From Candidatus Falkowbacteria bacterium UBA917 (GTDB lineage Bacteria > Patescibacteriota > Patescibacteriia > Patescibacteriales > Patescibacteriaceae): a DNA stretch of 5,749 nt. Under the pieces are notes generated by a model. The model ran no database searches, was not told where the DNA came from, and worked only from the letters and a program-made list of their open reading frames with translations. The stretch is taken from NCBI GenBank assembly GCA_002293855.1, contig DBEB01000052.1, positions 346 through 6,094 of the forward strand, in the 5' to 3' direction. Shown here in pieces: positions 1 through 4,198 of this stretch. The position numbers were made by a program, and so were the translations under genes. Position 1 is the stretch's first letter. Each line of letters begins with the position of its first letter.

Positions 1-86
1 CAAAGAGCATTGGTGAGGCAGTCAGGCACATCAAAGGTGTTTTTTCTGAAGCTGAAAGCGCTGATAAAAACAACAAAAACAGTTAA
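1..86 (+). CDS. tatA: TatA-like Sec-independent translocase subunit, 3' end only
   Basis: This is the 3' end of a gene entering from the left edge; the first complete codon is at position 3 and the TAA stop is at 84-86. The 27 complete residues begin KSIGEAVRHIKGVFSEAE and end in a polar Asp/Lys/Asn tail. They match the amphipathic-helix end and tail of the complete TatA at 200-367 almost residue for residue at the start (KSIGEAV[RK]H[IL]K). TatA proteins form the membrane pore or membrane-thinning component of the twin-arginine pathway, which exports folded proteins. The membrane helix lies outside the window, so the family call rests on similarity to the neighbour. The two genes look like a tandem tatA duplication. 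TatB or TatE is an alternative name for the same fold. Confidence 0.75.
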   Translation, partial: KSIGEAVRHIKGVFSEAESADKNNKNS

Positions 87-136
87 AAGATTAAGGCCTA
101 GAGCTTTCTAAGACTTTTATCTACGGCTGCTATTCA

Positions 137-165
137 TTGCCACGGGTAATCTGTTGTGATATTAT
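137..165 (+). promoter_or_regulatory. Candidate sigma70 promoter for the second tatA
   Basis: TTGCCA (137-142) and TATTAT (160-165) are separated by exactly 17 bases. A TGA triplet sits directly before the -10 hexamer (157-159), giving an extended -10. Transcription would begin near 172, leaving a leader of about 28 nt, very A/T-rich and without a Shine-Dalgarno sequence, before the ATG at 200. It would let the second tatA, and probably the gene at 415, be transcribed independently of the upstream copy. This is a consensus match only. Confidence 0.5.
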
Positions 166-199
166 ATTAAACAGTAAATATTATTAATTAATCAAAAAT

Positions 200-367
200 A
201 TGTTCGGACTAGGGACTAGAGAAATAGTTATTTTGGCAGCTATATTAGTACTGCTCTTCGGTGCCAAAAAGATCCCAGAGCTCGCAAAGAGCATTGGCGA
301 AGCTGTGAAACATCTCAAGAATGGTTTTTCTGACACTGACAAGTCAAATACAAGCGACAAAAAATAA
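200..367 (+). CDS. tatA: TatA-like Sec-independent protein translocase subunit (55 aa)
   Basis: This small gene encodes a 55-residue protein with the full TatA plan. A short N-terminus (MFGLGTREI) leads into one hydrophobic helix (about residues 9-20). The Phe-Gly hinge follows (F20-G21), then the amphipathic helix AKKIPELAKSIGEAVKHLK (22-40) and a short polar Asp/Lys/Ser tail. In the known family, TatA multimers associate with TatC to move folded proteins carrying twin-arginine signals across the cytoplasmic membrane. At 55 residues it is at the short end for the family. The ATG at 200 gives the expected N-terminus. No Shine-Dalgarno is visible; the upstream bases are almost all A/T. It lies 113 nt after a second tatA-like copy and 47 nt before the 206-aa membrane protein. 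No tatC is present in the window. The TatA/TatB/TatE distinction is not secure from sequence alone. Confidence 0.88.
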   Translation: MFGLGTREIVILAAILVLLFGAKKIPELAKSIGEAVKHLKNGFSDTDKSNTSDKK

Positions 368-394
368 TTTCAAGCAGCACATATTTATGTTCAT

Positions 395-405
395 AGGAGG
401 GGTGA
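395..405 (+). promoter_or_regulatory. Strong ribosome-binding site for the 206-aa gene
   Basis: AGGAGGGGTGA is the only strong Shine-Dalgarno sequence in the window. Measured from AGGAGG the spacing to the ATG at 415 is 14 nt; measured from the GGGGTGA part it is about 9 nt. The other four complete genes have no comparable site. Confidence 0.7.
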
Positions 406-414
406 AAATATAAT

Positions 415-1035
415 ATGAATACTTGGGCCCGTATAATTATGGTTGTTTTTGTATTAATCGGCGCTGTCGCTGGTTTTGCGTACTGGTCTGTTAATCAATT
501 CAACCAAGCTTTTGATGATTTAAGGATGTCTTGTAGCACTGATAATCACCTAGATTATCGGCTGTTTTATAAGCAACGTACATCAGATTTAGCTTCCACT
601 ACTCCTGAGCTAGTCACAAATCTTGCCAGCTCTACTGATCAAGGTCTAGTGGCTAGTTCTACGGTACCCGAGCTGTCATTTAGCTTTCCTCAATTAAACA
701 CCAAGCTCTACATTGGATGCGACTACCAGATTAGCTGGGAGTCTTCTAGTACTGTGGCTTCCTTGGAAACCACGCTAATTGACTACGCTACGAGATTGGC
801 TGTCGAAGACGAAAAAAGCGGACTCATCAAGGAACAAGTACTAGAGGCTGATGCCACTGGTCTGACTTGGAAACTGGGTTCTGCTCTGCCTGGCTCCTAC
901 TACCTAAAAATTTCCAAAATCAACGACTTTGATACCGAAGCTCGAAGCGAGATTTTTACAATTAACAAAATGCCAGAAAACAGCTCTGCAAGCGAGCGAA
1001 AAAATATCTGCAAAGAGTCAGGTGCTATATTTTAA
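415..1035 (+). CDS. Membrane-anchored extracytoplasmic Ig-like protein, Kre9/Knh1-type (206 aa)
   Basis: I do not recognise a named gene. The protein starts with a single hydrophobic segment (about residues 6-26, ARIIMVVFVLIGAVAGFAYW) that looks like an uncleaved signal anchor. A polar stretch and a Ser/Thr-rich linker with SST/ASST motifs follow (about 57-84). The folded part (about 88-184) has the pattern LYIGCDYQISWES, then TWKLGSALPGSYYLKISKI, then SEIFTI. This resembles the Ser/Thr-rich Kre9/Knh1-type Ig-like domain (G-x-x-Y-x-I-x-W, then W-x-L..G-x-Y-x-L-x-I, then F-x-I), known from fungal walls and many bacterial surface proteins; the family assignment is inferred. Cysteines lie at 40, 102 and 198. 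A strong AGGAGGGGTGA ribosome-binding sequence (395-405) precedes the ATG. The reading frame has a TGA at 403-405, so no earlier start is possible. The gene sits 47 nt after tatA and before a terminator. Its role is unknown; an outward-facing binding or cell-envelope function is likely. Confidence 0.8.
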   Translation: MNTWARIIMVVFVLIGAVAGFAYWSVNQFNQAFDDLRMSCSTDNHLDYRLFYKQRTSDLASTTPELVTNLASSTDQGLVASSTVPELSFSFPQLNTKLYIGCDYQISWESSSTVASLETTLIDYATRLAVEDEKSGLIKEQVLEADATGLTWKLGSALPGSYYLKISKINDFDTEARSEIFTINKMPENSSASERKNICKESGAIF

Positions 1036-1060
1036 TTAGCTACAATCAGGCTCTGCCACT

Positions 1061-1093
1061 AAGAAGTAGTCATGAAAGTGTCTGCTTTTTTTT
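1061..1093 (+). terminator. Candidate Rho-independent terminator after the 206-aa gene
   Basis: GTAGTCAT (1066-1073) pairs with GTGTCTGC (1078-1085) across a GAAA tetraloop (1074-1077). The stem uses G-U pairs and has one U-U mismatch. Eight T's follow directly (1086-1093), and AAGAA (1061-1065) upstream can extend the stem into the T tract. The stem is moderate, but position, loop and T run are all right for a terminator. It would end the tat/Ig transcript 26 nt after the stop codon and isolate it from the dockerin-cohesin operon. Confidence 0.6.
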
Positions 1094-1118
1094 GTAGTCA
1101 AAAAGCTCCTTCTTATCA

Positions 1119-1159
1119 TTAGGATAAATTATCCAAATAAGCTATAATTAAAATATAAT
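1119..1159 (+). promoter_or_regulatory. Candidate promoter region of the dockerin-cohesin operon, with two perfect -10 boxes
   Basis: Two perfect TATAAT hexamers lie at 1143-1148 and 1154-1159. The -35 candidates are poor: TTAGGA (1119-1124) with an 18-base spacer for the first, and nothing convincing for the second. Starts would fall near 1155 or 1166, which leaves a leader of roughly 30-45 nt before the ATG at 1198. The second -10 box would place the start almost on the alternative TTG codon at 1168. The palindrome at 1122-1134 lies between the -35 and -10 positions. Confidence 0.45.
1122..1134. promoter_or_regulatory. Palindrome GGATAA-A-TTATCC in the operon promoter, possible operator
   Basis: This is a perfect 6-bp inverted repeat around a single central base. 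A further TTATC (1113-1117) lies just upstream, so the core occurs three times in alternating orientation. It sits just upstream of the first TATAAT, where a dimeric regulator could act. A/T-rich DNA produces such palindromes by chance fairly often, and no regulator gene is in the window. Confidence 0.3.
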
Positions 1160-1197
1160 TTTCTGAGTTGTTTAAGTATGTTGAACAGACTTTTAGT

Positions 1198-3240
1198 ATG
1201 AAGTTTGCTTTGTTTTTTCTGACAGCTGTTTTAGCATTTTGTTGCAGTTTTAAAACTGTTTTTGCTGCTGTCTATAGCGAATTTTCTACTACCACAGCTG
1301 TGGTGCTAGGTGAGTTTGTTTACAATGATGATTTTAGTCCTACCACTACTCCTTGCTATATCCAAGTTTATAATCCTGGTGGTTCTCTCCATACCGATAC
1401 TCTCATGTCGGCTGACAGCAACGGCTGGCACTATATCTCTTTACTGCCTACGACTACGGTCGGTACTTATCCTAGCTCTATGCATTGTGGAGCGACTTCA
1501 ACTGGTGATTTTATCAGGCAAGACAAAACCTTTAGAGTGATAAACGATCAGTCTTCAGCTTCAGCTTCTGAGCTTGCTAGTGCTGTTTGGAATGCCGATT
1601 CGCGTACTCTAACCAATCTATCTACATCCTCAATCGCCGAAGCCGTCTGGTCCAATACCAATCGCACTCTTAGCGACTACGCCACCAGTAGCATAGCTAG
1701 CGCTGTCTGGTCCAACGGTACTAGGTCATTAACAACTTTTGGTTCGCTCATTGCTGATATTTGGTCTAATCCCAGTAGAACCATCTCGTCCTTCGGCGCA
1801 CTTGCTGCGGATATTTGGAATGGCGCCTACGCTCCAACTCGTAATCTGACTGACGCTAGCTTGTCTAGCGGTTCTCTGGCTACGCTCTCTGATGTCAATA
1901 GTTCTAGTTCGACGATTGCTAGTGCCGTCTGGTCCAATACCAATCGCACTCTTAGCGACTACGCCACCAGTAGCATAGCTAGCGCTGTCTGGTCCAACGG
2001 TACCAGATCATTAACAACTTTTGGTTCGCTTATTGCTGATATTTGGGCTAATCCCAGTAGAACCATCTCGTCTTTTGGTGCGCTCGCTGCGGATATTTGG
2101 AATGGCGCCTACGCTCCAACTCGTAATCTGACTGACGCTAGCTTGTCTAGCGGTTCTCTGGCTACGCTCTCTGATGTAAATAGTGCTACCACCACTGCCA
2201 CCACTGCTATTAACGCCAATACCAATCTGGCCTCTACTAGTTTGGCGGCTGATATTGCCATTAACAAAGCTTTGATTGAGGGGATTGGTAGTAGTTGGGT
2301 GACTTCATTGAGTGATACTGCTTCGATTATGTCTAGTAAGTCTTATCGAGCTAAGCTCTATGTCTCTAATTTGGGTGAGCTAACTGATTCTTTGGTTAAT
2401 CCTTTGATCAGTATCTATGACGTTAATCGTAATTTGGTAGTGAGTAGTGTGACTATGACCAAGATTGCTACTGGCATCTATGAATACGTCTATCTTGTGC
2501 CCAATGGCGCTGAGCAGGGTAATTGGGAAACGATTATTAATACAGAAGTAGAGAGTGGCCAAGTTATTCAAACTAATGATTATTGGGAAGTTCGTGGTTC
2601 ACCAGCTCAGGTTATCATCAATAGTGTTAGTGACCTAACGGTGCCATCAATTGCTGCTAACATCACTATCACCAATGAAGGTTTGAGTGGTTATGAATAT
2701 CAATACGAATGGTGTGTGGTTAGCTCTGCTAATAATGCTTGTGGTGATAATGATGATATATTTCATGCTACTGCCGCTAAGTACATTAATGCTGCTGAGG
2801 ACTGGAATACTACTTTGACGGCGACCGTTCCATCTGCCGGTGATTATATCTTTAAGTTGATCGTTTACTTTGGTACCGAAAGTTCTGGTTCTTCACGCTC
2901 CTTTACCGCAGTGTCTAGCGGCACTACTAGTGGCGGCGGCGGTGGAGGCGGAGGAGGCGGTGGCGGTGCTGGTGCTACTACTCCAGCTCCTGTTGTCATT
3001 ACTACACCGGCACCTAGTCAGGAAACTACTAGCACTACCAGTACTGAGCCAGTTAAAGCTAAACGAAGAATCGCTGACTTAAATGATGATGGTCGAGTAA
3101 ATGCCGTTGACTTCTCTATATTACTAGCTTTTTACAAGACTAGACCACCATTTGCTAATCCTTATGCTGATATGAATATAGATAACAAGGTAGATGCTGT
3201 TGATTTTTCTATTCTCTTGTCAGACTGGGATAAAAAATAA
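1198..3240 (+). CDS. Secreted multidomain Trp-repeat protein with C-terminal type I dockerin (680 aa)
   Basis: No named gene is recognised. Numbered from the ATG at 1198, the signal peptide MKFALFFLTAVLAFCCSFK is cleaved near VFA23-A24. A beta-rich domain follows (about 25-117). Nine 18-20-residue repeats (about 126-330) follow the pattern IA-x-A[VI]W-x-N-x-x-R[TS][LI][ST]. Next is an Ala/Thr-rich helical stretch (about 330-380), then two beta domains (about 381-467 and 470-573; Cys506 and Cys515 could form a disulfide). Twelve consecutive glycines (579-590) and a Thr/Pro/Ser linker lead to a dockerin. Its calcium loops are D627-x-N-x-D-G-x-V-N-x-x-D638 and D658-x-N-x-D-x-x-V-D-x-x-D669, each followed by FSILL. 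Dockerins bind cohesins, and two cohesin-like proteins are encoded immediately downstream. There is no membrane helix after the signal, so the mature protein should be secreted and held by its dockerin. An in-frame TTG at 1168 would add ten residues, but the ATG gives a compact normal signal peptide. Neither start has a clear Shine-Dalgarno. No catalytic domain is seen. Confidence 0.85.
   Translation: MKFALFFLTAVLAFCCSFKTVFAAVYSEFSTTTAVVLGEFVYNDDFSPTTTPCYIQVYNPGGSLHTDTLMSADSNGWHYISLLPTTTVGTYPSSMHCGATSTGDFIRQDKTFRVINDQSSASASELASAVWNADSRTLTNLSTSSIAEAVWSNTNRTLSDYATSSIASAVWSNGTRSLTTFGSLIADIWSNPSRTISSFGALAADIWNGAYAPTRNLTDASLSSGSLATLSDVNSSSSTIASAVWSNTNRTLSDYATSSIASAVWSNGTRSLTTFGSLIADIWANPSRTISSFGALAADIWNGAYAPTRNLTDASLSSGSLATLSDVNSATTTATTAINANTNLASTSLAADIAINKALIEGIGSSWVTSLSDTASIMSSKSYRAKLYVSNLGELTDSLVNPLISIYDVNRNLVVSSVTMTKIATGIYEYVYLVPNGAEQGNWETIINTEVESGQVIQTNDYWEVRGSPAQVIINSVSDLTVPSIAANITITNEGLSGYEYQYEWCVVSSANNACGDNDDIFHATAAKYINAAEDWNTTLTATVPSAGDYIFKLIVYFGTESSGSSRSFTAVSSGTTSGGGGGGGGGGGGAGATTPAPVVITTPAPSQETTSTTSTEPVKAKRRIADLNDDGRVNAVDFSILLAFYKTRPPFANPYADMNIDNKVDAVDFSILLSDWDKK
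1642..1902 (+). repeat. Tandem duplication, copy 1 (282-bp period)
   Basis: This 261-base block matches 1924-2184 at 251 of 261 positions by manual alignment, with no gaps; the offset is 282 bases, or 94 codons. It encodes four of the Trp repeats plus the Ser/Leu insert. Differences are at 1722, 1725, 1749, 1765, 1791, 1794, 1797, 1800, 1803 and 1896. Only the one at 1765 changes an amino acid (Ser here, Ala in copy 2). The 21 bases between copies encode a Ser-rich joint. Confidence 0.93.
1924..2184 (+). repeat. Tandem duplication, copy 2 (282-bp period)
   Basis: This is the second copy of the block at 1642-1902, about 96% identical and in the same reading frame. The first 80 bases match copy 1 exactly, as do the 92 bases that match 1804-1895. 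After it the sequence diverges into an Ala/Thr-rich stretch (SATTTATTAINAN). It points to a fairly recent in-frame expansion of the repeat array. Confidence 0.93.
2932..2967 (+). repeat. Poly-glycine linker tract (12 consecutive Gly codons)
   Basis: Twelve GGN codons (a mix of GGC, GGT and GGA) encode an uninterrupted glycine run between the last beta domain and the Thr/Pro linker of the dockerin protein. The codons are mixed, so this is not a simple trinucleotide expansion and the glycine run itself is probably selected. It should act as a very flexible hinge that separates the repeat body from the dockerin. It is also a local G/C-rich patch in an A/T-rich region. Confidence 0.9.
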
Positions 3241-3242
3241 TT

Positions 3243-4181
3243 ATGATCAATTTAATTGCCAGTTTAATTATAGCTCTTTGTCTCATGACGCCTCTTTCTG
3301 CGCGCGCGGCGACCTTGTTTTTGGATACTGATTCGGCCTCAGTGACGACTGGGGATACTGTTGTTGTTAATGTCCGCTTAGATACTGGTGGACAGCGGAT
3401 TAATACCATTGACGCTAAAATCGCTCTAGAAACAGAGGCTGTCGAATTGCCTATTCAGGAATTTAGTTTGGCCAATTCAGTTTTAACAGCTTGGGCACTT
3501 AGACCATCTCTTGGTATTGAGGCTGATAATCAAAAAGTCATCTCATTTGTCGGTGGTGTTCCAGGTGGTATCAAAGCTGCTAACGCTGTGCTATTTAAGA
3601 TTATTATCAATCCCAAGGAGCTTGGTGATTTGACGCTCAGGCCAACTAGTAGCCTAGCCTATCTCAATGATGGCAAAGGCACTGTCGCTGAGCTAGGTTT
3701 GCAAAATCTAGTCATCAATGTTCTGGCCAAAAAAGACGGCGACCCTACTCATGACGCTTGGCGTGAATTAATTGCTAGTGACAATATCGCACCTGAACCC
3801 TTTGAGATAACTTTGCATCAAGATCCTGCCGCGCAAAATGGTGCTAAGTTTATTGATTTTTATACCACTGACATGCAATCTGGCATCGATTATTATACTG
3901 TCACCGAAGCCGAGTTAGAGCCTGTTCGTAGCGGTAGTCCTTATATTCTTCAACAACAAGCTAATGAACAGTTAAGAATTACAGTCACAGCCTATGATAA
4001 GGCTGGCAATGCTCGTGTAGCAAGTTATCAGTCATCACCAAGTGTACAGAACTTAGTCACCCAAGCCATTACAGAGACTGTGACCAAAACTAGTTTCAAG
4101 GGTTGGATAGTATTAGCGGTGATAGTTCTGAGTCTGATACTGATCGTTTGGTTAGTGATCAGGCTAAGACCTAAAAAATAA
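3243..4181 (+). CDS. Membrane-anchored cohesin-like protein with Ig-like domain (312 aa)
   Basis: The signal peptide MINLIASLIIALCLMTPLSA ends at ARA22-A23. A cohesin-like domain (about 23-160) shows the usual pattern: SVTTGDTVVVNVRLDTGGQ, INTIDAKI, then ANSVLTAW with a Pro-Ser, then ISFVGGVPGGI, and SSLAYLNDGKGT near the end. An Ig-like domain follows (about 181-265) with APEPFEI, a SGIDYYTV motif and ITVTAYDKAGNA. A short spacer leads to a membrane helix (287-307, GWIVLAVIVLSLILIVWLVI) and a basic stop-transfer tail LRPKK. Cohesins are the receptor half of the cohesin-dockerin interaction, and here the domain would face outward on a membrane anchor. The ATG starts 2 nt after the stop of the dockerin gene, with no real ribosome-binding site, which suggests translational coupling. 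It is a shorter paralogue of the next gene. The cohesin call rests on motif pattern and on the dockerin neighbour. Confidence 0.83.
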   Translation: MINLIASLIIALCLMTPLSARAATLFLDTDSASVTTGDTVVVNVRLDTGGQRINTIDAKIALETEAVELPIQEFSLANSVLTAWALRPSLGIEADNQKVISFVGGVPGGIKAANAVLFKIIINPKELGDLTLRPTSSLAYLNDGKGTVAELGLQNLVINVLAKKDGDPTHDAWRELIASDNIAPEPFEITLHQDPAAQNGAKFIDFYTTDMQSGIDYYTVTEAELEPVRSGSPYILQQQANEQLRITVTAYDKAGNARVASYQSSPSVQNLVTQAITETVTKTSFKGWIVLAVIVLSLILIVWLVIRLRPKK

Positions 4182-4198
4182 TCATAAATTAGCATACT

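Larger units (their letters stand above)
1573..2184 (+). repeat. Array of nine short Trp-containing protein repeats
   Basis: Within the dockerin protein nine units of mostly 18-20 residues each carry a VW or IW core followed by N/P-x-x-R and [TS][LI][ST]. Examples are ASAVWNADSRTLT, AEAVWSNTNRTLS, ASAVWSNGTRSLT and ADIWSNPSRTIS. The Trp residues are 20, 20, 18, 18, 38, 20, 18 and 18 residues apart. The 38-residue gap holds a Ser/Leu-rich insert (SLSSGSLATLSDVNS) that closes each higher-order unit. Similar AVW...RTLT repeats occur in surface and tail-fibre-like proteins; their structure is not something I can state. Confidence 0.8.

Noticed and set aside
87..136. Terminator between the two tatA genes
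   Set aside because: Only a 4-bp TAGA/TCTA stem is present with no T run after it, so it is not supportable.
1084..1106. GCTTTTT-N9-AAAAAGC inverted repeat as a terminator
   Set aside because: The stem is almost all A-T and no T run follows; the T tract is better explained as the tail of the GAAA-loop hairpin just upstream.
1168..1197. TTG at 1168 as the start of the dockerin protein
   Set aside because: It adds ten polar residues ahead of a compact signal peptide, has no Shine-Dalgarno, and would nearly coincide with the transcript start from the second TATAAT. The ATG at 1198 is preferred, although TTG cannot be excluded.
1198..1290. Lipoprotein or Tat signal peptide for the dockerin protein
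   Set aside because: The Cys pair in the core follows L-A-F, which does not fit a lipobox, and there is no twin arginine; an ordinary Sec signal fits best.
1310..1540. 76-codon open frame on the + strand inside the dockerin gene
   Set aside because: It lies in another frame of a well-supported gene and its product shows no domain pattern or start signal.
1642..2184. CRISPR-like or transposon-end repeats
   Set aside because: There are only two copies, they are long, in frame and protein-coding; no spacers, terminal inverted repeats or transposase are present.
2380..2571. Minus-strand open frame inside the dockerin gene
   Set aside because: It is the antisense of a conserved beta domain and has no start signal.
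2870..3082. 70-codon open frame overlapping the poly-Gly tract
   Set aside because: It is a frame-shifted shadow of the Gly/Thr-rich linker, giving Leu/Ala/Val low-complexity sequence.
3209..3409. Minus-strand open frame across the dockerin/cohesin junction
   Set aside because: It overlaps two strongly supported genes and its translation has low-complexity basic composition with no motif.
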